From: an uncultured Psychroserpens sp. | GTDB lineage: Bacteria > Bacteroidota > Bacteroidia > Flavobacteriales > Flavobacteriaceae | Assembly: GCF_947492715.1 (NCBI RefSeq) | Contig: NZ_CANLNS010000009.1 | Location: forward strand, 62,001-126,000 | Reading direction: 5' to 3' | DNA length: 64,000 nt | Shown here: one piece after another, positions 1 to 8,085 of the stretch | How positions within the stretch are numbered: position 1 is the stretch's first letter | How the letters are laid out: every line of letters starts with the position of its first letter | The notes under the pieces: model-generated | What the model was told of the DNA's origin: nothing | The model's database searches: none | What the model saw: only the letters and a program-made list of their open reading frames with translations | Made by a program: the position numbers and the translations under genes

Positions 1-246
1 CATATTGAGCATGGCGCCTATTTGGGCAGGTTCAAGGGCAAACATTGAGAAAAAAGCGCCTAGCATTTGAAATAGTGGTGCGCCAGGAGGATGACCTACT
101 TGCAATTTAGAAGAGGTAAGTATATATTCGCCGGCATCCCAAAAGCTCACGGTTGGCTCTATAGTTAAGGCATAGGTAATTAAAGCTACGGTAAAAGCTA
201 ACCATCCTAAAATGGTATTCCATTTCTTGAAGTTGAAATGTGTCAT
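1..246 (-). CDS. DUF2723 family membrane protein, N-terminal part
   Basis: The first 82 codons are visible; the rest lies beyond the window's left edge. The reading frame starts at the ATG complementary to 244-246 and stays open to base 1. It shows a first membrane helix (about residues 9-27, WLAFTVALITYAL) followed by the family-typical motifs FWDAGEYI (about residues 36-43) and VGHPPGAPLF. These mark the DUF2723/TMEM260-like family of large polytopic proteins related to protein O-mannosyltransferases (GT-C fold). The acidic residues in this first loop fit a GT-C active site. Substrate and acceptor are unknown here. The identity is well supported by motifs; a glycosyltransferase role is family-based inference. 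Confidence 0.85.
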   Translation of the reverse strand, partial: MTHFNFKKWNTILGWLAFTVALITYALTIEPTVSFWDAGEYILTSSKLQVGHPPGAPLFQMLGAFFSMFALEPAQIGAMLNM

Positions 247-348
247 AAAAATAGTCTATTTAATGCGAGCGAATTTACTAATAAATATGATAAACGCTAT
301 AGATTTTAAGTAAACGTTACCATTTTTTAATTATTTTATAAAAAATTA

Positions 349-379
349 TTTGTACAAATAAAACTTTGTAGTAAATTTG
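349..379 (+). promoter_or_regulatory. Bacteroidetes-type promoter of tRNA-Gln
   Basis: A TTTG (-33 box) at 349-352 and a TAAATTTG (-7 box) at 372-379 are separated by 19 bp. This matches the TTTG/TAnnTTTG promoter consensus of Bacteroidetes. The expected start point lies about 10 nt before the tRNA. Confidence 0.75.
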
Positions 380-396
380 CATCCTCTTTAAGAGAT

Positions 397-469
397 TGGC
401 CTATGGTGTAACTGGCAACACATTGGTTTTTGGTACCAAAGAGTCTAGGTTCGATCCCTAGTGGGCCAA
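397..469 (+). tRNA. tRNA-Gln (TTG anticodon)
   Basis: The cloverleaf is complete. The acceptor stem TGGCCTA pairs with TGGGCCA (one G-T). The anticodon stem TTGGT/ACCAA encloses a 7-nt loop with TTG at positions 34-36, and the T-arm has the usual GGTTCGATCC loop. The discriminator base is A469, followed by CA; the 3' CCA is not fully encoded. The anticodon reads CAA/CAG, so the charge is glutamine. It is a single tRNA with its own promoter and terminator. Confidence 0.96.
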
Positions 470-473
470 CAAA

Positions 474-507
474 AAAGTCTTCCTATAAATGGAAGACTTT
501 TTTTATT
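474..507. terminator. Bidirectional intrinsic terminator (tRNA-Gln / uspA)
   Basis: The stem AAGTCTTCC/GGAAGACTT has a 7-nt loop and a T-run after it on the plus strand. A matching A-run before it gives a U-tail on the minus strand. It lies between the convergent tRNA and the universal stress gene, so it can serve both. Confidence 0.85.
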
Positions 508-521
508 TAACGGTATAACGA

Positions 522-1346
522 TTAAATCTTAAAGGTAATTACTGGTCTTTTAGCATGGTTAACAAGGTCCTCACTAATACTTCCATTAAAGAAATGTGCA
601 ATTCCTTGTCGGCCATGAGTACTTATTCCTATCAAATCGGCATCAATTTGTTTTGAAAAGTTAAGTACACCCTTTTCCACAGATTCGTCATTATAAATAT
701 TTATAGTGTAGTTTTTGAAGCTGTAATCTTCAATAAAATTAATGATGCGGTCATTTGCTTTTTTTGTGGTTGTAAAATTACTAGCAGTATTTACCATTAA
801 TAAGTGAACTTGAGCCCCAAAAGCTGTTGCAAACTCTGTAGCTTGTCTATAGGTTTCTTTGTTATCGTTTTTAAAATCTGACGCAAACACAATATCATCA
901 ACACTAAAATCATCATGACTATTTTTTATAACTAAAACGGGTACATCAGAGTTTCGTACTGCTTTTTCGGCATTAGATCCAACAAACATCTCCTTAATAC
1001 CACTTGCGCCATGAGAACCCATAGTAATCATTGTAATACCATGTTCTTTGCAAATTTCAGAAATACCATTAAAAGAACCATCAGGCTTAACGATTTCATG
1101 CACAGTTAAATCATCGAGGTATTCACTATTCATGATGTCTTCAAATTTTTGATGAGCCATTTTCATAAAAAACATTACCTCAGGGACTTCTGCTTGCGTA
1201 CTCACGGCATCAATTTCCTGCATTGGAATCTCTAACATGTGTAATAAATAGATTTCACTACCATGTTTTTTTGCTATTTGAGAGGCAACTTTTAGAGCGT
1301 TTTCTGCTTCTTGTGAAAAATCTGTTGGAACTAGTATTTTTTTCAT
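522..1346 (-). CDS. Universal stress protein, two tandem Usp domains
   Basis: A cytoplasmic protein of 274 residues with two UspA folds in tandem (about 1-142 and 148-274). Each half ends with the nucleotide-binding signature G-x2-G-x9-G-S: GSHGASG...GSNAEKAV in the first and STHGRQG...GSISEDLV in the second, so both look ATP-binding competent. The N-terminus MKKILVPTDFS is the classic first strand of the fold. Family members are induced by stress and are thought to act as ATP-dependent signalling or chaperone-like proteins; the target here is unknown. The gene is divergent from rimP, and its 3' end faces the tRNA-Gln terminator. Confidence 0.93.
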   Translation of the reverse strand: MKKILVPTDFSQEAENALKVASQIAKKHGSEIYLLHMLEIPMQEIDAVSTQAEVPEVMFFMKMAHQKFEDIMNSEYLDDLTVHEIVKPDGSFNGISEICKEHGITMITMGSHGASGIKEMFVGSNAEKAVRNSDVPVLVIKNSHDDFSVDDIVFASDFKNDNKETYRQATEFATAFGAQVHLLMVNTASNFTTTKKANDRIINFIEDYSFKNYTINIYNDESVEKGVLNFSKQIDADLIGISTHGRQGIAHFFNGSISEDLVNHAKRPVITFKI

Positions 1347-1404
1347 TTTTGATGTGTTGATTTGTATTACATAAAATTAATAATAAAAATCGACATATCG
1401 GCAG

Positions 1405-1436
1405 TTGTAAAAATCAATAAAAATGTTGTATATTTG
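1405..1436 (+). promoter_or_regulatory. Promoter of the rimP-nusA-infB operon
   Basis: TTG at 1405-1407 and TATATTTG at 1429-1436 are separated by 21 bp, matching the Bacteroidetes consensus. The expected start is near 1443, giving a leader of about 57 nt before rimP. Confidence 0.75.
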
Positions 1437-1464
1437 CAGCGTTGTTTGAAGAAAAAAGAATAAT

Positions 1465-1490
1465 GAGCGGACGGGAAGTCCGCTCTTTTT
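1465..1490 (+). promoter_or_regulatory. Terminator-like hairpin in the rimP leader (attenuator candidate)
   Basis: A perfect 8-bp GC-rich stem, GAGCGGAC/GTCCGCTC, with a 5-nt loop is followed by five T residues. It ends 9 nt before the rimP start and lies downstream of the operon promoter. As drawn it is an intrinsic terminator inside the leader of the operon that encodes NusA. Attenuation is inferred; a structure shielding or presenting the start codon is the alternative. Confidence 0.6.
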
Positions 1491-1499
1491 ATACTAAAA

Positions 1500-1964
1500 A
1501 TGTTCAGAGAGACTGTAAAAAATTTATTAGACGAAGGATTAAAACAACGAGAAGACTTGTTTTTAATTGATTTTGATGTGTTAACAGATAACACTATTAA
1601 AATAGTAATTGACGGAGATAACGGGGTTTTAGTTGAAGATTGCATGTTTATAAGCCGCGCTATAGAGCATAACTTAGATCGTGAAGAACAGGATTTTTCG
1701 TTGGAGGTATTATCAGCAGGTGCAGCTGCACCATTTACTAATAAACGACAGTATAAAAAAAACCTAGGTAGAATGCTTAGCGTGAAAACAACAACGAACG
1801 AAACCATAGAAGGAAAACTTACTCAGGTTAATGAGGATAAGATTCTTTTAGAATGGAAGGCAAGAGAACCTAAGCCAGTTGGTAAAGGAAAAGTAACCGT
1901 AAAAAAACAAGCAGAGATTTCGTATGATACGATTTCAAAAGCTCAAGTTGTAATAAAATTTTAA
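1500..1964 (+). CDS. rimP: Ribosome maturation factor RimP
   Basis: RimP binds the 30S subunit during late assembly. The 154-residue product matches the family length. An N-terminal alpha/beta domain covers about 1-85 (hallmark DGDNGVLVEDCMFISRAIE and LEVLSAG), and an SH3-like C-terminal domain begins at about 86 (FTNKRQYKKNLGR, TTNETIEGKLTQV). The gene opens a three-gene operon, rimP-nusA-infB, an order widespread in bacteria; nusA starts 9 bp after its stop. The start at 1500 gives the usual MF-E-V-LL beginning and follows the leader hairpin at 1465-1490. Confidence 0.95.
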   Translation: MFRETVKNLLDEGLKQREDLFLIDFDVLTDNTIKIVIDGDNGVLVEDCMFISRAIEHNLDREEQDFSLEVLSAGAAAPFTNKRQYKKNLGRMLSVKTTTNETIEGKLTQVNEDKILLEWKAREPKPVGKGKVTVKKQAEISYDTISKAQVVIKF

Positions 1965-1973
1965 TTCATAGTT

Positions 1974-3206
1974 ATGGAAAATATTGCGTTAATTGATTCT
2001 TTTTCAGAATTTAAAGACGATAAATTAATAGATCGTGTAACGTTAATGGCGATTTTAGAAGATGTATTAAGAAATGCATTGAAAAAGAAATATGGTGATG
2101 ACGATAATTTTGATATTATTATTAATCCAGATAAAGGAGATTTAGAGATTTGGAGAAATAGAATTGTTGTTGCAGATGATGAAGTAGAAGAACCGAATCA
2201 AGAAATTGCATTGTCTGAAGCTCAAAAAATTGAACCTGATTTTGAAGTTGGAGAAGATGTAGCTGAAGAAGTGAAGCTCGTAGATTTAGGACGTCGCTCA
2301 ATTTTGGCATTACGTCAAAATTTGATTTCTAAAATTCACGAGCATGACAATACTAATATTTATAAGCAATTTAAAGAATTAGAAGGAGAGATTTACTCAG
2401 CAGAAGTTCATCATATTAGACATAGAGCAATCATCTTGTTAGATGATGAAGGTAACGAAATCATCCTTCCAAAGGATAAACAAATACCTTCAGACTTTTT
2501 CAGAAAAGGAGAGAATGTTAGAGGAATTATTGAAAGTGTTGAATTAAAAGGAAATAAGCCAGCAATTATCATGTCTAGAACAGCACCAGCGTTCTTAGAA
2601 AAATTGTTTGAGCAAGAAATCCCTGAAGTATTTGACGGATTAATCACTATTAAAAACGTAGTGCGAATTCCAGGAGAAAAAGCGAAAGTAGCTGTAGATT
2701 CTTATGATGATAGAATTGATCCTGTTGGAGCTTGTGTTGGAATGAAAGGATCTAGAATTCATGGTATTGTTCGTGAATTAGGGAATGAAAATATTGATGT
2801 TATTAATTATACAAATAACTTACAATTATTCATCACTAGAGCATTAAGCCCAGCAAGAGTAACTTCGATCAAACTTGATGAAGAAAACAAACGTGCAGAA
2901 GTGCTATTAAAACCAGAAGAGGTTTCAAAAGCTATTGGTAGAGGTGGTCACAATATTAGATTAGCTGGTAAATTAACTGGTTATGAGATAGATGTATTTA
3001 GAGAAGGTGCTGAAGAAGATGTAGAATTAACTGAGTTCTCAGATGAAATCGAAGGATGGATTATTGATGAATTTAGTAAAGTTGGTTTAGATACCGCAAA
3101 AAGTGTACTTGAACAAGATGTTGATGATTTAGTGAAGCGTACAGATTTAGAAGAAGAAACAATTTTAGATGTTATTAGAATTCTTAAAGAAGAATTCGAA
3201 GATTAA
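1974..3206 (+). CDS. nusA: Transcription termination/antitermination factor NusA
   Basis: A 410-residue RNA polymerase-binding factor that modulates pausing, termination and antitermination. The N-terminal polymerase-binding domain (about 1-125) includes a variable acidic insert. An S1 domain follows (about 130-205), then KH1 and KH2, with VGACVGMKGSRI and ISKAIGRGGHNIRLA-type GXXG loops (residues about 255-345). A short acidic helix-hairpin-helix-like tail (about 350-410) replaces the longer AR repeats of enterobacterial NusA. It lies between rimP and infB in the same operon and is probably subject to the same leader control, which could be autogenous. Confidence 0.96.
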   Translation: MENIALIDSFSEFKDDKLIDRVTLMAILEDVLRNALKKKYGDDDNFDIIINPDKGDLEIWRNRIVVADDEVEEPNQEIALSEAQKIEPDFEVGEDVAEEVKLVDLGRRSILALRQNLISKIHEHDNTNIYKQFKELEGEIYSAEVHHIRHRAIILLDDEGNEIILPKDKQIPSDFFRKGENVRGIIESVELKGNKPAIIMSRTAPAFLEKLFEQEIPEVFDGLITIKNVVRIPGEKAKVAVDSYDDRIDPVGACVGMKGSRIHGIVRELGNENIDVINYTNNLQLFITRALSPARVTSIKLDEENKRAEVLLKPEEVSKAIGRGGHNIRLAGKLTGYEIDVFREGAEEDVELTEFSDEIEGWIIDEFSKVGLDTAKSVLEQDVDDLVKRTDLEEETILDVIRILKEEFED

Positions 3207-3271
3207 TACCAAACTTATGCAATAAAAAGTTAATTTGGTAGAATATATTTTTAAGTTATATTACACAATTT

Positions 3272-6025
3272 ATGGCTCAAACGAGATTAAATAAAGTATT
3301 AAGGGAATTAAACATCTCTATAGATCGCGCAGTTGATTTTTTAGAATCAAAAGGTGTCGAGATAGAGAAGAGTCCTAATACAAAAATATCAGAGGAGGTT
3401 TATGTAATTCTTTCCAACGAATTTCAAACCGACGCTAGTAAAAAAGTAGCTTCTTTAGAAGTTAGCGAAGCGAAGCTAAAAGAAAAAGAAGAGTTGCGAG
3501 AGCAACGTGAGCGTGAATTGGAAGAGAAAGCTCAAAGAGAAGCCAAGAGTCGTGAAGTGGTTAAGGCCAAAGCAGAATTAAGTGGTCCTAAGCAAGTTGG
3601 AAAAATCGACTTAAACAAGAAAGAAAAGGAAGAGGCTAAAGAAGAAGCATCTATAAAAGAGGAAGCTCCTAAGGAAGAAGCCCCTAAAAAAGAAGAAGCC
3701 CCGAAGGAAGAAGCGCCTAAGAAGAAGGAAGTTGCGAAGGAAGAGGCACCAGTGAAAGCAGCGCCTAAAGCGGTTGAGAAACCAAAAGCCAAAGAAGCGC
3801 CTAAAAAAGAAGTTGAGGCCAAAACCGAAACGCCGGCGACTCCTGCCGAACCTGTAGAGGAAACGCTTAAAACACAGTATAAGAAACTTTCAGGGCCTAA
3901 AATTGCTGGAGATAAGATCGATTTATCTAAGTTTAATAAGCCTAAGAAAAAGAAAGAAGAAAAGAAATCTGATTCAGATTCTGATAATAAAAAGAAAAGA
4001 CGCCGTATTAGTAAAGGACCATCTGGTGGTGATAACAGACCTAATAACAGAGGCGGAAATCAAAGAGGTGGATACAAAGGTAAAAACCAAGGAAAACGTT
4101 CTGTTGTAAAAGAAGAGCCTAGTGCAGAAGAAGTACAGAAACAGGTACGTGAAACTTTAGAGAAACTTCAAGGAAAATCTAATAAAGGAAAAGGCGCTAA
4201 ATACCGTAGAGAAAAACGTGAGCAGCATAGAGAGCAAACGGAAAAAGATCTACAGGCAGAAGCGGCTGAAAGTAAAATACTAAAGGTAACAGAGTTTGTT
4301 ACTGCTAGTGAGGTTGCTACGATGATGAATGTCTCAGTGACAGAAATTATCTCAGCGTGTATGTCGCTTGGTATGATGGTAACCATGAACCAAAGATTAG
4401 ATGCTGAAACTTTATCTGTTGTAGCTGATGAATTTGGTTATGAAGTAGATTTCGTAACGGCGGATATTGAAGAGTCTATTGAAGAAATAGAAGATAAACC
4501 AGAAGATTTAGAAGCACGTGCTCCTATTGTAACCGTAATGGGTCACGTAGATCATGGTAAAACGTCATTACTGGATTACATTCGTAAAGAAAATGTAATT
4601 GCTGGTGAGTCTGGTGGAATTACACAACATATTGGAGCCTATGGTGTTCAGTTGGATAGCGGACAAAAAATTGCTTTCCTTGATACACCAGGTCACGAGG
4701 CCTTTACAGCGATGCGTGCTCGTGGTGCTCAAGTTACAGATATTGCAATTATTGTAGTGGCTGCGGATGATTCTATCATGCCACAAACCAAGGAAGCAAT
4801 TGCCCATGCACAAGCTGCTGAAGTGCCAATTGTTTTTGCAATAAATAAAATTGATAAGCCTGGTGCAAATCCTGAAAAAGTAAAAGAGGGATTAGCTCAA
4901 ATGAACTTATTAGTTGAAGACTGGGGAGGAAAAATCCAATCTCATGATATTTCGGCTAAAAATGGTACAGGAATTAAAGAGTTACTTGAAAAAGTGTTGC
5001 TTGAAGCCGAATTGTTAGAGCTTAAAGCGAATCCTAATAAAAATGCAACAGGTACTGTTGTAGAAGCGTTCTTAGATAAAGGTCGTGGATATGTATCTAC
5101 TATTTTAGTTCAAGCTGGAACTTTAAGTGTTGGAGATTATGTGCTTGCAGGGAAAAACAGTGGTAAAGTGAAAGCTATGCATGATGAGCGTGGTAACGAA
5201 GTTGCTGCTGCAGGACCATCAACACCAGTGTCAATTTTAGGTTTAGATGGAGCACCACAAGCGGGTGACAAGTTCAATGTCTTTGAAGATGAGCGTGAAG
5301 CGAAACAAATAGCGATTAAACGTACACAACTGCAACGTGAACAAACCGTAAGAACAACTAAGCATACAACATTAGATGAAATCGGTCGTCGTATTGCTCT
5401 TGGTAACTTTAAAGAACTTAATATTATATTGAAAGGTGATGTGGATGGATCGGTTGAAGCCTTAACAGATTCGTTCCAAAAGCTCTCTACTGAAGAAATT
5501 GAAGTTAAAATCATTCACAAAGGAGTTGGAGCTATTACCGAAAGTGACGTCTTGTTGGCAACAGCATCAGATGCCATTATTATTGGGTTCAATGTGCGTC
5601 CAATGGGTAATGCACGTCAAATAGCAGATAAGGAAGAAATCGATATCAGAACATATTCAATTATCTATGATGCAATCAATGATCTTAAAGATGCGATGGA
5701 AGGTATGTTATCTCCAGAGCTTAAAGAAGAGATTACTGGTACTGCTGAAATTAGAGAAACCTTTAAGATTTCGAAAATTGGTACTATTGCTGGATGTATG
5801 GTAACTAACGGAAAAATCTTTAGAAATTCTGGAATCCGTTTAATTAGAGATGGTGTTGTTATTCATACAGGTGAATTGGTATCGTTGAAACGTTTTAAAG
5901 ATGATGCTAAAGAAGTGTCTAAAGGCTATGATTGTGGTATGCAACTTAAAGGTTACAATGATATACAAGTGGATGATGTATTAGAAGCATTCCAAGAAGT
6001 TGAGGTGAAAAAGAAACTCAAGTAA
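3272..6025 (+). CDS. infB: Translation initiation factor IF-2
   Basis: A GTPase of 917 residues that delivers initiator tRNA and joins the subunits. The N-terminal IF2_N helix (about 1-55) is followed by a long Lys/Glu/Ala-rich low-complexity linker (about 60-330), including runs of EEAPK-like repeats and an Arg/Gly-rich stretch. A second IF2_N-like segment lies at about 340-400. The G domain begins near 420, with [19 protein letters not shown] (P-loop), DTPGHEAF (switch II) and NKIDKPGAN. Domains II, III and the fMet-tRNA-binding C-terminal domain complete the protein. The spacer of 65 bp from nusA holds no clear terminator, so it is likely the last operon gene before the hairpin at 6051. 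Confidence 0.97.
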   Translation: MAQTRLNKVLRELNISIDRAVDFLESKGVEIEKSPNTKISEEVYVILSNEFQTDASKKVASLEVSEAKLKEKEELREQRERELEEKAQREAKSREVVKAKAELSGPKQVGKIDLNKKEKEEAKEEASIKEEAPKEEAPKKEEAPKEEAPKKKEVAKEEAPVKAAPKAVEKPKAKEAPKKEVEAKTETPATPAEPVEETLKTQYKKLSGPKIAGDKIDLSKFNKPKKKKEEKKSDSDSDNKKKRRRISKGPSGGDNRPNNRGGNQRGGYKGKNQGKRSVVKEEPSAEEVQKQVRETLEKLQGKSNKGKGAKYRREKREQHREQTEKDLQAEAAESKILKVTEFVTASEVATMMNVSVTEIISACMSLGMMVTMNQRLDAETLSVVADEFGYEVDFVTADIEESIEEIEDKPEDLEARAPIVTVMGHVDHGKTSLLDYIRKENVIAGESGGITQHIGAYGVQLDSGQKIAFLDTPGHEAFTAMRARGAQVTDIAIIVVAADDSIMPQTKEAIAHAQAAEVPIVFAINKIDKPGANPEKVKEGLAQMNLLVEDWGGKIQSHDISAKNGTGIKELLEKVLLEAELLELKANPNKNATGTVVEAFLDKGRGYVSTILVQAGTLSVGDYVLAGKNSGKVKAMHDERGNEVAAAGPSTPVSILGLDGAPQAGDKFNVFEDEREAKQIAIKRTQLQREQTVRTTKHTTLDEIGRRIALGNFKELNIILKGDVDGSVEALTDSFQKLSTEEIEVKIIHKGVGAITESDVLLATASDAIIIGFNVRPMGNARQIADKEEIDIRTYSIIYDAINDLKDAMEGMLSPELKEEITGTAEIRETFKISKIGTIAGCMVTNGKIFRNSGIRLIRDGVVIHTGELVSLKRFKDDAKEVSKGYDCGMQLKGYNDIQVDDVLEAFQEVEVKKKLK

Positions 6026-6050
6026 TAAATACATAACAAATAGAGAATAA

Positions 6051-6080
6051 AAAAAGCGACTTAATTAAGTCGCTTTTTTT
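6051..6080. terminator. Bidirectional terminator after infB
   Basis: A palindromic stem, AAGCGACTT/AAGTCGCTT, has an AATT loop, a T-run downstream and an A-run upstream. It lies between infB and the convergent SPOR-domain gene and can terminate both. Confidence 0.88.
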
Positions 6081-6113
6081 ATATGCTTTATCGTGGTTTT
6101 CTAAGCCCTAGCT

Positions 6114-6494
6114 TTAATCTTCTTTTTTAGGTTCGAAAACCATAGCTTTTGAAAATTTCTTTTTAATTTTTAAGAGTGCAATATCTGCTTCTAGTCGCGT
6201 ATTAAAATTTCCAACCCAAACTTTATAATTAGGAGTTTCATAAACTAATTCTGATGGCCATTGCGAAAATGTGTTTCTAAATTTTTGGCGCAAAGCCATA
6301 GCCTCAGATCGCGATCCAAAATCTAATTGTATTTTATATAAATCGGCAGTTTTTACATCTTTCTTATATTCTAAGAGCTTCGTGATGTCACTGTCTTGGT
6401 CAATAGTAACCGTTCCATCTTGGGCAAAGGTCTGGTTTCCAATAGCCAAGAAAGCTAAAATTAAGACTGCTATTTTGAGATTATTTACTTTCAT
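6114..6494 (-). CDS. Periplasmic SPOR-domain protein
   Basis: 126 residues with an N-terminal signal peptide ending in IGNQTFAQ. The rest is essentially one SPOR domain (about residues 50-122): YKIQLDFGSRSEAMALRQKF, then YKVWVGNFNTRLEADIALLKIKK, the two-repeat pattern of the fold. SPOR domains bind denuded glycan strands of septal peptidoglycan, so a cell-division or envelope role is likely from the family. There is no membrane anchor apart from the cleavable signal. The gene is monocistronic and convergent with infB. Confidence 0.88.
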   Translation of the reverse strand: MKVNNLKIAVLILAFLAIGNQTFAQDGTVTIDQDSDITKLLEYKKDVKTADLYKIQLDFGSRSEAMALRQKFRNTFSQWPSELVYETPNYKVWVGNFNTRLEADIALLKIKKKFSKAMVFEPKKED

Positions 6495-6649
6495 AATTTT
6501 TGAAATTTAGTACAAAGAAAACGTTTTTTTTTGACTGTTGTTTCCAGAGTTAAAATTAATAACTAAATTGGCGGCTAAAATATTATTTAGAATCCTTATA
6601 AATTATCAATTAACAGTTCTGTAACATTTCCAAAATCGACTTTATATGT

Positions 6650-6657
6650 TATTTTTG
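6650..6657 (+). promoter_or_regulatory. -7 box of the act/cox operon
   Basis: TATTTTTG fits the TAnnTTTG consensus; no good -33 box is visible. The expected start near 6664 excludes the ATG at 6646 as the translation start of actA and supports 6694. Confidence 0.55.
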
Positions 6658-6693
6658 CATGAGATTTTACAAACGTTTTTTTCAATAGTAATA

Positions 6694-8052
6694 ATGAAAA
6701 AATCATACCAAAGTTTAGAAGATAATTCAACTAACAATATGATACAGGTGATTTACCGTCAACTAGCCTCAAAGATTCCTTATTTAGGACTGGTTATTTT
6801 ACTCACGTTTTCCACTTCACTTAATGCCCAAGAAGGCGACATTTCAAAAGGAAAAGCTTTATTTAATACCAATTGTGCTTCTTGTCACAACCTAGACCGT
6901 GTTATGACAGGTCCTGCGTTGAGAAATGTTCAGGCGCGTTTGGAAGAAGATCAAGGTTTAGATAGAGAGTGGTTAAATAAATGGATTAGAAATAGTGCCG
7001 ATTTAATTAGTTCTGGCGATGCTTATGCAAATAAGATTTACAATGAATACAGTCAGACGCCAATGAATGCGTTTGCTGCTTTATCAGATCAGGATATTAC
7101 AGATATTTTAGCTTTTACGGCTGTGGATCCTTGTGAACTAAATCCGCAATCTTCTCCTGATTGTCCAGGTTATGTTAAACCTGAAGGTGGAGAGGTTTCT
7201 CAAGCAGAAGGAATCTCAAACAAATTAATCTTAGGCGCTTTAGCTGTGTTATTTGCATTATTAGCAATGGCTTTAGTGTTAGTAAGACGTACATTAAATC
7301 GTTTTGCTGAAGAAAAAGGGATTGAAGCTGCTACTAAAGATAAGAGCCTTCCAATATGGAAAGCTTTTGTTCAAAATCAATTTTTAGTATTGGTGACTGC
7401 AATCTTCTTCTTATTAGCGAGTGCATATTTTGTTTATGGATATTTATCTCAAATAGGTGTAGATCAAGGTTACGAACCTGTACAACCAATACATTTCTCA
7501 CATAGAATTCACGCTGGTGAAAACGGTGTTGACTGTAAGTACTGTCACTCATCTTCTAGAGTAAGTAAAACATCTGGTATTCCTTCACTTAATATTTGTA
7601 TGAACTGTCACAAATCTGTATTTGAAGTATCTCCTGAGACGCAACAACAAGGTCTAGCAGAATTTAATAAAGATTACAATGCCGAAATCCAAAAGTTATA
7701 TGATGCTGTTGGATGGGATGGTCAAAACTACACAGGAGAATCTAAACCAGTAAGATGGGTTAGAATTCATAACCTTCCAGACTTTGCATATTTCAATCAC
7801 TCACAACACGTTACTGTTGCTGGTGTAGAATGTCAAACATGTCATGGTCCTGTAGAGGAAATGGAAGTTGTATATCAATATTCATCTTTAACGATGGGAT
7901 GGTGTATCAACTGTCATAGAGAAACAGATGTAAATGTAAAAGATAATGCGTATTACACTAAAATACATGAGCAATTATCTAAAAAATATGGTGTAGACAA
8001 ACTTACTGTCGCTCAAATGGGTGGACTAGAATGTGGTAAGTGTCACTATTAA
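6694..8052 (+). CDS. actA: Alternative Complex III subunit ActA, hexaheme cytochrome c
   Basis: The c-heme subunit of the quinol:cytochrome c oxidoreductase ACIII, 452 residues from the chosen start. A signal-like hydrophobic segment ends at SLNAQ (about 45). A monoheme cytochrome c domain (CASCH at about 61-65) is followed by a membrane helix (about 175-200), a short cytoplasmic stretch, a second helix (about 225-245) and a periplasmic domain with five more CxxCH motifs (CKYCH, CMNCH, CQTCH, CINCH, CGKCH). Six hemes are therefore predicted, against the five usually quoted for ActA. An in-frame ATG at 6646 overlaps the -7 box and was rejected; the ATG at 6739 is a second possible start. actB follows after 33 bp. 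Confidence 0.93.
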   Translation: MKKSYQSLEDNSTNNMIQVIYRQLASKIPYLGLVILLTFSTSLNAQEGDISKGKALFNTNCASCHNLDRVMTGPALRNVQARLEEDQGLDREWLNKWIRNSADLISSGDAYANKIYNEYSQTPMNAFAALSDQDITDILAFTAVDPCELNPQSSPDCPGYVKPEGGEVSQAEGISNKLILGALAVLFALLAMALVLVRRTLNRFAEEKGIEAATKDKSLPIWKAFVQNQFLVLVTAIFFLLASAYFVYGYLSQIGVDQGYEPVQPIHFSHRIHAGENGVDCKYCHSSSRVSKTSGIPSLNICMNCHKSVFEVSPETQQQGLAEFNKDYNAEIQKLYDAVGWDGQNYTGESKPVRWVRIHNLPDFAYFNHSQHVTVAGVECQTCHGPVEEMEVVYQYSSLTMGWCINCHRETDVNVKDNAYYTKIHEQLSKKYGVDKLTVAQMGGLECGKCHY

Positions 8053-8085
8053 TAAATTTAATAAGAAGTAATTCAATTATATAAT

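Noticed and set aside
3532-3822. Antisense open frame opposite the low-complexity part of infB
   Set aside because: It exists because the Lys/Glu/Ala-rich codons lack stops on the other strand; the sequence is an Ser/Ala/Phe-rich shadow.
6646-6693. Upstream ATG for ActA
   Set aside because: It overlaps the -7 promoter box at 6650-6657, so the transcript would not contain it.
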